Of a stretch of 64,000 nt of DNA, positions 24,832 to 33,257 are shown one piece after another. The notes beneath the pieces were generated by a model. The model did not search any database. It saw only the letters and a program-made list of their open reading frames with translations, and was not told where the DNA came from. The translations under genes and the position numbers were made by a program. The stretch is from positions 384,220 to 448,219 of the forward strand of contig CATLAX010000001.1 of NCBI GenBank assembly GCA_949878575.1. The letters run 5' to 3'. Each line of letters opens with the position of its first letter. Position 1 is the stretch's first letter. The DNA comes from an uncultured Alphaproteobacteria bacterium. GTDB lineage: Bacteria > Pseudomonadota > Alphaproteobacteria > Rs-D84.

Positions 24832-26982
24832 ATGACAAGCGAGAGAGAGAATTTTTCAACGAACAAGGAACTGGGGGCGCTGACGGTAAAGCGCTATGAC
24901 ATTGACGGCAATGTAATCCGTGCTTTTTATGATGCGGACGGACGGTTGGTGTTTGTTATAGATGATACTGTTTTTGCGAACAAGCCGAATGCTTTGTTGG
25001 TGATAGACCCTGTGCAAGACCGCAAATGGGATGATATTTTGGCAAATGATTACGGTGTTGCGCTGGAGGTGGTGCGTCCCAAAAAAGACAACAAATATCA
25101 GAAACTGGATATTGAATATTCCGGTTTACAAAAATACGACAAGCTGTTTAATGATTTTAATGCCGGGCGGGATGCGGCGGATGCTTTGGCCGGAATATAT
25201 GTGTTTCGGGCGGGTGCGGCGCGTCATGCGGCCGCGGAACGTTTGACGGTGTCCGAAAAGGTGGCAGAAAATGCACGGGAAACAGTAGAAAAGGCCCGGG
25301 CTGCGCTGGCGTCGTTACAGGTTCGTCTAAAAGAATTGCGGACAAAGCTGGGGCGCCAAAGGAAAGATGTCGGGAAAGAGCCGACGAAACAGTCCGCTGC
25401 AAAAATACTGCGCACGGAATCCCAGATAGATGCATTAAAGGATAAACAGCGTCGTGCGCAAAAGCGCATGGATAATGCGCGCCGCCGCTTGGCGGCGGCC
25501 GATGAAGACGCCGATGCCGCGCGCGCCATTTTGGCGCGCAGCGGGGCGGTGGCGGATGAAATGCCTTCGGAAAACGCGGCGGCCGTGCCAATGGTTGCGC
25601 GGACGCATGCGCCTGTTGCCGTGACAGGCGGTGATGCGTTGCCCGTGGCGACTTCGTCGACGACGGATACGGACAATGCGAATGACACCGTTGAAAACGA
25701 TGAAGTACCGCAGTTTAACACAATCGTTTTTGACGAATATGAAGATGACGGGGATGATGACGAAACGGATGCATTACCCGTATTGCCGGAACCCAAACCG
25801 CAGATAATTGCGCAAGAACAATCAGAACAAAAGGCGAAAGAAATGGCCGATGAAGAAGTAAAACCGTTATTTGACAAAGACCCGAATATTTTGGATGAAG
25901 AGATTGCATTCAAACCGATAGGATTTGATGTAGCGCAGCCGGAACCGGTCGCGCCGTCCGTTGCGCGTGATGTGCGTTATGACAATATGTCTGCGACGTC
26001 GCCGTCGCCGTTGTCGTTTACGCCTCCGTCGGATATGAACGCGGGCGCCGATATGAACAGAGCGGCGGAACCCGTACGTCCGGCGCCCGTGCTGGATACC
26101 ATAACATCTGTTGATGCGCCCGTATCCCCTGCGCCGGCGCCACAGCCCGCACCGTCGTATTACCAGTCCGCGCCGGCGGATAGCGCCATGCGCCCCGCCC
26201 CGGTCAGCCCGGCTGTGCCGGGGGCGCCGGCCGCCCCGGTGCGGCCTGTGTCACCGATATCCGGCACGCCGGCCGCGCCCGTTCAGGGCGGCGGGGCCAA
26301 AACGGGCGGCAAACCAACGCTGTTGTATTATGTTTTATTGATAGCGCTGATTGCATTGTCCATATTTACTTTGTGGCTGTATCAGAGTAAGAATAGTGAT
26401 ACCGTTCCGAATTTGGCGGAAACAACAAAGGCCGAGCAGACCGAGCCGCAGGAAAAAGTACAGCAGGATAAAGAAAACGGGCCGTTTATTCAGTCCGAAG
26501 AGGTTGTTGTAGCCGAGGTTGAGCCATCCCCCGCCCCTGTGCCGGAGGTTTCTGAACCCGCGCAGGAACAGGTGCCGGTCGTGCCTGAGATAGATGAAAC
26601 CGTGCCGGCGGTTCCTGTTGTTGCAGAACCGGAACCTGCAGAAACACAGATGCCGGAGGATACGCCGTTCCTGACCGAGCCGGAGCCGGAACCGGAGCCT
26701 GTGCAGCCCATAATTAACAAACCTGTTTATAATGCGGGTGCCCAGAACGAGGATATGTTTGTGGCCGATGAGAATTATGATACGGAGGTTGTAGCATCCC
26801 CGCAACAGTTTCAGGAAACTGTGACGGAAACGCAGTACGCAACCGCGTCCGGCGCAACATGCGAAGATGGAACGGCCCCGGATATAAACGGATGCTGCAC
26901 CGGCGAGGTGTATACGAATACCGGCACCGCTTATGCGTGCTGTTCGCAGGAAACAGGTGAATGTTTTCAACCCATGCAATAA
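24832..26982 (+). CDS. Unknown single-pass, Pro-rich envelope protein
   Basis: The 716-residue protein has an N-terminal globular region (about 1-125), a coiled coil (about 130-235), a long acidic and Pro/Ala-rich disordered stretch, one transmembrane helix (about 496-518), a second Pro/Glu-rich stretch and a C-terminal knot of six Cys (CEDG...GCCTGE...CCSQ...C). No signal peptide is seen, so the N-terminus should be cytoplasmic and the Cys-rich end periplasmic. The layout resembles TonB- or TolA-like spanners, but no family is recognised. It follows gcrA by 24 bases and may share its transcript. Confidence 0.75.
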   Translation: MTSERENFSTNKELGALTVKRYDIDGNVIRAFYDADGRLVFVIDDTVFANKPNALLVIDPVQDRKWDDILANDYGVALEVVRPKKDNKYQKLDIEYSGLQKYDKLFNDFNAGRDAADALAGIYVFRAGAARHAAAERLTVSEKVAENARETVEKARAALASLQVRLKELRTKLGRQRKDVGKEPTKQSAAKILRTESQIDALKDKQRRAQKRMDNARRRLAAADEDADAARAILARSGAVADEMPSENAAAVPMVARTHAPVAVTGGDALPVATSSTTDTDNANDTVENDEVPQFNTIVFDEYEDDGDDDETDALPVLPEPKPQIIAQEQSEQKAKEMADEEVKPLFDKDPNILDEEIAFKPIGFDVAQPEPVAPSVARDVRYDNMSATSPSPLSFTPPSDMNAGADMNRAAEPVRPAPVLDTITSVDAPVSPAPAPQPAPSYYQSAPADSAMRPAPVSPAVPGAPAAPVRPVSPISGTPAAPVQGGGAKTGGKPTLLYYVLLIALIALSIFTLWLYQSKNSDTVPNLAETTKAEQTEPQEKVQQDKENGPFIQSEEVVVAEVEPSPAPVPEVSEPAQEQVPVVPEIDETVPAVPVVAEPEPAETQMPEDTPFLTEPEPEPEPVQPIINKPVYNAGAQNEDMFVADENYDTEVVASPQQFQETVTETQYATASGATCEDGTAPDINGCCTGEVYTNTGTAYACCSQETGECFQPMQ

Positions 26983-26998
26983 TTTGGGCCATATAATA

Positions 26999-27022
26999 AA
27001 GCCCCCGTTTCGGGGGCTTTTT
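26999..27022 (+). terminator. Terminator of the 716-residue protein gene
   Basis: GCCCCCG / CGGGGGC stem with loop TTT and a T-tract. Confidence 0.85.
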
Positions 27023-27030
27023 GCGTACAA

Positions 27031-27056
27031 TAAAAAAACGCCGATGTGGCGTTTTT
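27031..27056 (-). terminator. Terminator of acpS
   Basis: AAAAACGCC / GGCGTTTTT type hairpin at the end of acpS. Confidence 0.75.
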
Positions 27057-27432
27057 ACATTTTTTCAATAACTACGATTGCCGCGGAATAATCATCCTGG
27101 TCTGTTATGGACAGGTGAACGCGTGCATCGCCCCCGGCCAGTTCTTTTAATTTCGCCTTTGCACCGCCTGCAATCAGCAATTCCGGACAGCCGGCGTCGT
27201 CATGTGTTACCGATACATCCGAGAAGGCGATGTCTTCGCCGAATCCGGTTCCCAGCGCCTTTAGGCACGCCTCTCGTGCGGCCCAGCAGTTGGCCAGATG
27301 TTTTTCCGCGTTTGCATTATCGGCATCCGCGTATTCCAGTTCCTTTTTTGTAAAAATCCGTTGTTTTTTAAATGCAGACCAGTCCAGAAATCTGCCGCAT
27401 TCAACTAAATCTATTCCAATGCCAATAATCAC
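27055..27432 (-). CDS. acpS: Holo-[acyl-carrier-protein] synthase
   Basis: AcpS transfers 4'-phosphopantetheine from CoA to apo-ACP, activating it for fatty-acid synthesis. The 125-residue protein has the magnesium-binding Asp8 in GIGIDLVE, the FTKKELEYA block and WAAREACLKALGTG with the second metal ligand Glu. Length is normal. It is usually next to pdxJ, era or rnc; none is present here. Confidence 0.93.
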   Translation of the reverse strand: MIIGIGIDLVECGRFLDWSAFKKQRIFTKKELEYADADNANAEKHLANCWAAREACLKALGTGFGEDIAFSDVSVTHDDAGCPELLIAGGAKAKLKELAGGDARVHLSITDQDDYSAAIVVIEKM

Positions 27433-27540
27433 CAGAAGGCTCCTTTGACTTATTTGATATGCGCATACTAATAATAAAAATCCGATTCGTGCAAGCAGAA
27501 AATATATCTGTCGCCGTCGGCATTGACTGCAATGAAAACA

Positions 27541-27562
27541 GCGCCGGCATACCTGCCGGCGC
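27541..27562 (-). terminator. Perfect hairpin after the 37-residue ORF
   Basis: GCGCCGGCA / TGCCGGCGC with loop TACC. On the - strand the tail is only weakly T-rich, so termination is plausible but not certain. Confidence 0.5.
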
Positions 27563-27571
27563 CAAAGACAA

Positions 27572-27685
27572 TTATTTATTGTCGCATGTCGGTTTTTTAT
27601 CGCACTGTGCGCTTTTGTCCTTTTTGCCGCCCATGGCGTTGCTGCAGTTTTTGCACTGGCACTGTTTTTTATCTGTATTAGACAT
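27572..27685 (-). CDS. 37-residue Cys-rich protein
   Basis: A short ORF encodes a hydrophilic, Lys-rich peptide starting MSNTDKKQCQCKNC, with further single Cys at residues 28 and 34. The CxCxxC pattern suggests metal binding, as in small metallothionein-like or zinc-binding peptides. An AAAAGG Shine-Dalgarno lies eight bases before the ATG and a perfect hairpin follows 10 bases after the stop, so it looks like a real monocistronic gene. No family is recognised. Confidence 0.55.
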   Translation of the reverse strand: MSNTDKKQCQCKNCSNAMGGKKDKSAQCDKKPTCDNK

Positions 27686-27843
27686 TATGTTTTCCTTTTG
27701 TTTTTGATTTGTTGATTTCGTCCGGACGAATTACATAATACCTTATGTGCTGATTTCGGACAATATGCATGTATTCTTTGTGGCGGGCGTCGTTAAATAA
27801 ATATTGTTTTTTTTATATTTATGGTATATATTATGTGCGCTGT

Positions 27844-27920
27844 CGGGGTGTAGCTCAGTCTGGTAGAGTACTTGCATGGGGTGCAAGGGGTCGTAGGTTC
27901 GAATCCTGTCACCCCGACCA
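27844..27920 (+). tRNA. tRNA-Pro(GGG)
   Basis: Acceptor CGGGGTG / CACCCCG with the C1-G72 pair typical of tRNA-Pro. The anticodon GGG sits in a loop closed by CTTGC/GCAAG. CCA is encoded. It reads CCC and CCU codons. Confidence 0.95.
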
Positions 27921-27971
27921 AATTTTCAACAGGCACGCGTGGTGCCGTTTTATTTTGAATGGAGGATGTAG

Positions 27972-28856
27972 ATGTTTGTCACGGAAAAATTAAAAACGTT
28001 CTCTTGGGTAAATGTTGGAAATCCCGATCATAATGATTTTGAAAAGTTGCGTACCGATTACAAGATTGACGAGGACAACATCCTTGATATTTTGGACCCC
28101 GATGAACAGCCGCGCCTGGAAATAGAAGACGATTACAAGGTTATAATCGTACGTTTCCCAATTATCAACCGTGAAACCGATACCGTATGGCATACGGAAC
28201 CGCTGTCAATCATTTATTCCGCAAAGCGCGTTATAACCGTGTGTCGCAAACGGTGCGACCTGCTGGACAAGATAAAGACGTCCGAGAAAACATCCCGCGA
28301 AGAGTTTATTTTAAACATAATATATTACATTGCCGAATCTTATCTGCGTTTTTTAAAAGAGCTTAACAAGCGCGTGATTGAATCCAAAAAAGCACTGCAG
28401 GAACATATACGCAAGCAGGATTTAATGGCACTGTTGGAGGTGGAAAACAGTTATACGCTGTATATGGCGGGCATTAAGGGAAACATCGCCGTGTTGGACA
28501 AGCTGGAAAAAGTACGCGGCTTTGTCAAAACCGAAGACGCCCAGGAACTGGCCGAAGATGCCCGTATTGAGCTGGCCCAGGCGACCGAGGTCGTGACCAG
28601 TTACAGCAAAATGTTAAAGTCCATAAAGGAAACGTTTGAAAGTGTGATTAACATTGATTCCAACACTTATATTAACCGTTTGACAATGTGGAATATTATT
28701 TTGATTGCGCCGACCATTGTCGTCGGGTATTACGGAATGAATGTCGCTTTGCCGTTTGCGGACGATGTGCGCACGGGATGGATAATATTTGTTTTGATAA
28801 TGGCGCTGTTGATAGGATATGCGCTGTATGCAACTGTTCGTCGTCGGATAGTGTGA
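27972..28856 (+). CDS. corA: CorA-family divalent cation transporter
   Basis: CorA forms pentameric magnesium (or cobalt) channels in the inner membrane. The 294-residue protein has a long cytoplasmic helical domain and two C-terminal transmembrane helices. The signature YYGMN lies at the end of the first one, followed by an acidic loop. GGAGG lies just before the start. It follows tRNA-Pro by 51 bases and ends at its own terminator. Confidence 0.92.
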   Translation: MFVTEKLKTFSWVNVGNPDHNDFEKLRTDYKIDEDNILDILDPDEQPRLEIEDDYKVIIVRFPIINRETDTVWHTEPLSIIYSAKRVITVCRKRCDLLDKIKTSEKTSREEFILNIIYYIAESYLRFLKELNKRVIESKKALQEHIRKQDLMALLEVENSYTLYMAGIKGNIAVLDKLEKVRGFVKTEDAQELAEDARIELAQATEVVTSYSKMLKSIKETFESVINIDSNTYINRLTMWNIILIAPTIVVGYYGMNVALPFADDVRTGWIIFVLIMALLIGYALYATVRRRIV

Positions 28857-28950
28857 TTTGCGGCCAATTTTTGTTAGTTTTCATATTATATAAGAACTCC
28901 GGTGGCCGAAACCGGAATATGTGTTTCGGTTTCATATTTGGTACAAAATA

Positions 28951-28978
28951 AAAAATCCCGCTGTGCGCGGGATTTTTT
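28951..28978. terminator. Bidirectional intrinsic terminator
   Basis: AAAAATCCCGC / GCGGGATTTTT hairpin between convergent corA and adk. Confidence 0.85.
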
Positions 28979-29543
28979 AGCGTGTTTTGTTTGCCGTTTT
29001 CATTGCCGCCAAAATGCGGGCAAAGTTTTCGTCAACCGGCCCTGTTACGTCCACGTCAGAGAATTTTATCCCCTTTGCGGTCTGCAGCCAGTTTATCGCA
29101 GGCATTGTAATTTTCCAGAACGTGTCCAGACGACGGCGTACGGCGGCGCTGTCCGCATCGTCGGCACGGCCGCCGCCTTCGTTGATGCGCTTGTTTATGC
29201 GCTTTATCATAATTTCTTCCGGCACGTCCAGATACAGAATGTGAATGGTGAATTTATCCGCATAATTTTGCACCAGCCATTGTGCCTGTGGTACGGTGCG
29301 CGGAAAACCGTCAATCAGCAGGTCTTTTTCCGTGCTTATCTTTGACGCGACCAGTTTGAACAGTTCGCTGTCCGGCACCAGATCGCCGCGGGCGATAATT
29401 TTTGCAATCTCGGAATCTGCGGGCAGACTGCGGAACATTGCGCCTGTTTCAATATAGTTGTAATCATGCGCCGCGCGCAGCATTTTTGAAAAAGTGCCTT
29501 TCCCTACTCCCTGGCCCCCCATTAAAACAATCATGTCTTTCAT
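28977..29543 (-). CDS. adk: Adenylate kinase
   Basis: Adk interconverts ATP plus AMP and two ADP. The 188-residue protein has a P-loop GGQGVGKGT (the first residues differ from the common GPPGAGKGT), the AMP-binding ETGAMFR and LIDGFPR, and a short lid with RADDAD...VRRRLDTF. The zinc-type LID insertion is absent, so it is the short form. It lies downstream of rpsA where cmk might be expected upstream; whether a second adk exists in the ribosomal operon elsewhere cannot be seen. Confidence 0.88.
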   Translation of the reverse strand: MKDMIVLMGGQGVGKGTFSKMLRAAHDYNYIETGAMFRSLPADSEIAKIIARGDLVPDSELFKLVASKISTEKDLLIDGFPRTVPQAQWLVQNYADKFTIHILYLDVPEEIMIKRINKRINEGGGRADDADSAAVRRRLDTFWKITMPAINWLQTAKGIKFSDVDVTGPVDENFARILAAMKTANKTR

Positions 29544-29563
29544 GTTTTTGCCTTTCGGATTAA

Positions 29564-29588
29564 AAAGGGGCGTTATGCCCCTTTTTTT
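29564..29588 (-). terminator. Terminator of rpsA
   Basis: AAAAAGGGGC / GCCCCTTTTT hairpin between rpsA and adk on the - strand. Confidence 0.75.
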
Positions 29589-31275
29589 ATTTTTTGCTGT
29601 TTTCTATTGCAGCACCCAGAATGTCGCCCAGAACAGAGCCGCTGTCGGCCTGGTTGGCGTATTCTTTGACCGCCTGCTTTTCCAGCGTTACCTGCAACGC
29701 GCGGATAGACAGTTTGACGGTGTTGTTTTCAACAGAAACAACAGATGCTTCAACCGTGTCGCCAACATGGAACTTGCCGGTGTCCTGTTCGGATTTTTCA
29801 CGCGACAGATCCGTGCGACGGATAACGCCGCGAATGTCGTTCGGCAGTGCCAAAATCAGTTCGTCCGGTGTTATCTCGGAAACCGTGCCGGATACAACCG
29901 CACCCTTTTTGATGGCGATAGAGTTGTTGTCCGCACCCTGGGTCAACTGCTTGATGCCCAGTGTCACACGTTCCTTTTCCGGATTGATGTCCAGAATCTT
30001 GGCCGTTACTTCCTGGCCGCGCACGAACTTTTTCAGTTCTTCTTCGTCCAGCTTGTTCCAGGACAGGTCGGAAATATGCACCATTCCGTCCAGTTCCGGT
30101 GTCAGTGCAACGAACAGACCGAATTCTGTTGTGTTCTTAATCGGGCCGGTTACAACGTCGCCGATGTTGTGTGTTTCGGCAAACTGTTTCCACGGATTCG
30201 GCTGCAGCTGTTTATAGCCCAGCGAGATACGACGCTTTTCCTGGTCAATGCCCAGAACCACAACGTTTACATCCTGGCCGTTCTGCAGAACTTTGGACGG
30301 GTGAATGTTTTTGTTCGTCCATGACAGTTCGGACATGTGCACCAGACCTTCAATATTGTTGCCCAGGTCAATGAATGCGCCGTAATCCGTTAAAGACGAC
30401 ACCTTGCCGGAGATTGTGTCCCCAACGTTAAATGCGCGTGATGCGGTATCCCACGGGTCCGCCTCCAGCTGTTTTGCGCCCAGCGATATGCGGTGTGATT
30501 CCGGGTCAAATTGAATAACCTTAACCTTGATCTTCTGGCCGACATGAACCAGTTCGCGCGGATGATTTACACGCTTCCATGACAAATCCGTCACGTGCAG
30601 CAAACCGTCAATTCCGCCCAGGTCAACAAACACGCCGTAATCGGTGATGTTTTTAACCGTGCCTTCAATAACCGCACCCAGTGTGATGTTCTTCATCGCT
30701 TCTTTTTGGGCCGCAGCAATGGAATCAGATTGAATCGCGCGACGGGAAACGATTGCGTTTGTACGCAGGGCGTCCATCTTTAATACGCGGAATTTGTCTT
30801 TTAATCCGATCAGGGATTTCGCATCGCGAACAGGCTTGTGGTCCACCTGTGATGACGGCATGAACGCAAATACGCCGCCCAGGTCAACTGTAAAGCCACC
30901 GCGGACAACATCAATAATTGTTCCTTCGGGGTCAACGCCTTCTGCCACGGTCTTTTCCAGGTCTTTCCATGCCTTTTCGGCGCGGGCCTTGGTATATGAC
31001 AGAACTGCCGTACCCTCGCGGGATTCATAGCGTTCTACGAACACATCAATGATGTCGCCAACGCTTGGGACGGATGCGCCGAATTCTTTCAGCGGAACGC
31101 GGCCTTCTGATTTCAGGCCAACGTCAACCATTGCGAAATCGCCGCGAATGTCTTTGACCGTACCCTTTGTTGCATATCCCTGCAGTGTTTCCTGGGCACC
31201 GTAATTTGCGTCAAACATTTTGACAAAATCTTCGCCCGACAGGGGGTTAAATAAATCTTTGGATAAATCTTTCAT
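29587..31275 (-). CDS. rpsA: 30S ribosomal protein S1
   Basis: S1 binds mRNA on the 30S subunit and helps initiation on mRNAs with weak Shine-Dalgarno sites. The 562-residue protein contains six S1 OB-fold repeats (for example GTVKDIRGDFAMVDVG, GTVKNITDYGVFVDLG, GKVSSLTDYGAFIDLG). Length and repeat number are normal for Proteobacteria. Its usual upstream neighbour cmk is absent. Confidence 0.97.
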   Translation of the reverse strand: MKDLSKDLFNPLSGEDFVKMFDANYGAQETLQGYATKGTVKDIRGDFAMVDVGLKSEGRVPLKEFGASVPSVGDIIDVFVERYESREGTAVLSYTKARAEKAWKDLEKTVAEGVDPEGTIIDVVRGGFTVDLGGVFAFMPSSQVDHKPVRDAKSLIGLKDKFRVLKMDALRTNAIVSRRAIQSDSIAAAQKEAMKNITLGAVIEGTVKNITDYGVFVDLGGIDGLLHVTDLSWKRVNHPRELVHVGQKIKVKVIQFDPESHRISLGAKQLEADPWDTASRAFNVGDTISGKVSSLTDYGAFIDLGNNIEGLVHMSELSWTNKNIHPSKVLQNGQDVNVVVLGIDQEKRRISLGYKQLQPNPWKQFAETHNIGDVVTGPIKNTTEFGLFVALTPELDGMVHISDLSWNKLDEEELKKFVRGQEVTAKILDINPEKERVTLGIKQLTQGADNNSIAIKKGAVVSGTVSEITPDELILALPNDIRGVIRRTDLSREKSEQDTGKFHVGDTVEASVVSVENNTVKLSIRALQVTLEKQAVKEYANQADSGSVLGDILGAAIENSKK

Positions 31276-31450
31276 AGAAAAGTGTTATACAAAGTTTGCC
31301 GTCGCCTATGTTTATTGAAATAGCGAGGTCTTGTGGGGTTAATCGGATTGATGTTGCGCCCACCCGCAAAATCTGGCTGATTATACGGTATATTTTTTAT
31401 AAAAGCAAGGTTTTTCTTGACTTTGCGGGATGCGGTGCTACTTTTTTGGC

Positions 31451-32122
31451 ATGTCTATATATTATTTTGAAAAATATTCTCATTTTTATCCCTTTCGTGA
31501 TACGGACGGGCTGGATTACACAATGTGTACAATATCCGTTTGGGAACAGGTTAGAATGTATTGTGTTAGAAAAGGCAGCATGCCGCGTTCTTTCTTTGAT
31601 TGCGGTGCGGCGGTTGGTTATTTGGTTCGTGAAGCGGACATGTTGGGTTTGCGCGCGTCAGGCATTGACATCCGTCGTTATCCGCCGGTGCCGGAAACGG
31701 AAAAATATTTTGCCAGCGGCCAGATACAGATTAAGTCTATTCTGGATGCGGCACCTGTTACGGCAGATTTGGCGTATTGTAACGGCACATTGACATACTT
31801 GAACGAGGTAACCTTGCCGATTGCTTTGAAAAAATTTCAAAATGTGGGAATGCTTATCGCTGTTCACAATACAACAGAAGATGTTCAGGCCGCATTTAAA
31901 ACCGGCGAACCCATAGTGCATAGAGAGTCGCGTTTAATCCGATCAAACGACTGGTGGATGAATATTTTCCGCAATAACGGGTTCAGGGTTGATTTTGATT
32001 CGGAAAATAAATGTTTTTGTGCCAGGCCGATAAAAGACGATGCTGCGTCAAAATATCAGGGATTTGTTTCGGCAACCCGTCTGGGTGGCGGTTTTATACG
32101 GGCTTTTTCCCGTGGAGTGTAA
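31451..32122 (+). CDS. SAM-dependent methyltransferase-like protein
   Basis: The 223-residue protein has a likely SAM-binding motif, FFDCGAAVGYLVREA, followed by GIDI at the end of the second strand, as in class I methyltransferases. The fourth motif is weak (DLAYCNGTLTYL) and no substrate-specific domain is recognised. The start at 31451 is the best ATG, although no clear Shine-Dalgarno is visible. A similar fold without methylation activity is possible. It diverges from rpsA. Confidence 0.6.
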   Translation: MSIYYFEKYSHFYPFRDTDGLDYTMCTISVWEQVRMYCVRKGSMPRSFFDCGAAVGYLVREADMLGLRASGIDIRRYPPVPETEKYFASGQIQIKSILDAAPVTADLAYCNGTLTYLNEVTLPIALKKFQNVGMLIAVHNTTEDVQAAFKTGEPIVHRESRLIRSNDWWMNIFRNNGFRVDFDSENKCFCARPIKDDAASKYQGFVSATRLGGGFIRAFSRGV

Positions 32123-32141
32123 GTTTGTTAGTATATTGTGC

Positions 32142-32169
32142 TTGACAAAATATATTTTTGTAGTATATA
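32142..32169 (+). promoter_or_regulatory. Sigma-70 promoter for the 32199-32666 gene
   Basis: TTGACA at 32142-32147 and TATATA at 32164-32169 with a 16-base spacer, 29 bases before the start codon. Confidence 0.65.
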
Positions 32170-32198
32170 TGTTGGTACATATAAAGTAGGAAATTGGC

Positions 32199-32666
32199 AT
32201 GAATAATTTAAAAAATTTTGGAAAGTCTATATTAATCAGTGGAATCGCGATTCCGGCATTGGGCGTGTTGGCGCATTTCGTTCCGGGCAAGGATGCGTTT
32301 ATGCAGAATGATTCTTCGTTGGCGCATCGTTTTGAATCAGCGTATACGTTTCGTGTCAACCCTGAGCATAGACGGTATACGTCGTATGAGTACGCAGACC
32401 ATAATCCAAACACCTTTGTTGACAATAAAGGTATTCAGCGCCCTATTGACAAAGACGGCAACATTCTGTCCGATTGTCGCATAGAACCGGGTGAACCGTT
32501 TGATATGCTGTATCGTGAAGAAGAATATCTTTGCAATCCGTACATGATTTATCCGATGCATGTATTGTTGGCCATGGGGGCGTATTCCGTGTTGCGGCGT
32601 CGCGATGAAATGATGGCGGATGAGGCCTATGCCAGACTAATGCGTATGAAGCAACGGACCCGCTAA
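32199..32666 (+). CDS. Unknown small membrane-associated protein
   Basis: The 155-residue protein has an N-terminal hydrophobic segment (about 10-28), a polar, Tyr- and Asp-rich middle part with two Cys, a second hydrophobic segment (about 118-132) and a basic, Arg/Met-rich tail. Both ends may be cytoplasmic with a periplasmic loop. No family is recognised. A Shine-Dalgarno AGTAGGAA, its own promoter and a terminator show that it is a single-gene unit. Confidence 0.6.
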   Translation: MNNLKNFGKSILISGIAIPALGVLAHFVPGKDAFMQNDSSLAHRFESAYTFRVNPEHRRYTSYEYADHNPNTFVDNKGIQRPIDKDGNILSDCRIEPGEPFDMLYREEEYLCNPYMIYPMHVLLAMGAYSVLRRRDEMMADEAYARLMRMKQRTR

Positions 32667-32697
32667 TAAAAAAACCGCCAAACGGCGGTTTTTTTAT
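32667..32697. terminator. Bidirectional intrinsic terminator
   Basis: AAAACCGCC / GGCGGTTTT with loop AAAC. The same hairpin sequence recurs at 35955-35983. Confidence 0.85.
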
Positions 32698-32699
32698 GT

Positions 32700-33155
32700 T
32701 TATCGCGGAATAATTCTTGCGCGGTCGCCATAATCCGCGTCCAGTACGTATACAGGCTGGCCCACTGTAAATATGGTGTCGGCCCCCTGGGTTAATGTAA
32801 CCGCCTTGCCGGAATCAAGTTTTACTATATATTCATATCCTGTTTGTGCCGACAGGCCTTCCTGGGCCTTGGACCCCAGCGCGCCACCTAAAACCGCGCC
32901 GCCAACAGCCCCCAGCGTGTTTGCGACCGAGCTGCCCCCGACTGTTGAGCCCAGAACGCCGCCCGCGATTCCGCCGGCCAATGTTCCAACGCCGCCGTTT
33001 TCTGTCGCTATGCGAACCTGGCGAACGTTTATGATGACGCCTTCTTGAACAGAATTAACCTTGCCGGCGGCAGATGTCTGATAGCTGTTGGTGTTTAGAT
33101 TTGATGTGCATGCAGCCAGAAACACGGCCGCAATAACAGCGATAAATTTTTTCAT
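32700..33155 (-). CDS. SlyB-like glycine-zipper outer-membrane lipoprotein
   Basis: The 151-residue protein has a lipoprotein signal peptide with lipobox LAAC (lipidated Cys about residue 16) and a double glycine zipper (about 58-95, GTLAGGIAGGVLG repeats), followed by a small beta domain. This is the Pal/SlyB/Pcp-type architecture. SlyB proteins associate with the outer membrane under stress. The start at 33155 follows AAGGAG; the longer frame begins with an unlikely TTG. Confidence 0.85.
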   Translation of the reverse strand: MKKFIAVIAAVFLAACTSNLNTNSYQTSAAGKVNSVQEGVIINVRQVRIATENGGVGTLAGGIAGGVLGSTVGGSSVANTLGAVGGAVLGGALGSKAQEGLSAQTGYEYIVKLDSGKAVTLTQGADTIFTVGQPVYVLDADYGDRARIIPR

Positions 33156-33257
33156 TATTAGATCTCCTTGTTTAACAAAGTATACATTTTGCAATTTATA
33201 TTTGCAAGCAAGAGGATATTCCCCATCCCCCGCCCCGATGTTGTTGTTTGTTGTAAA

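Noticed and set aside
31296..31793. 165-codon + strand ORF overlapping the methyltransferase-like gene
   Set aside because: It is out of frame with the better-supported gene at 31451 and shows no domain or start signal.
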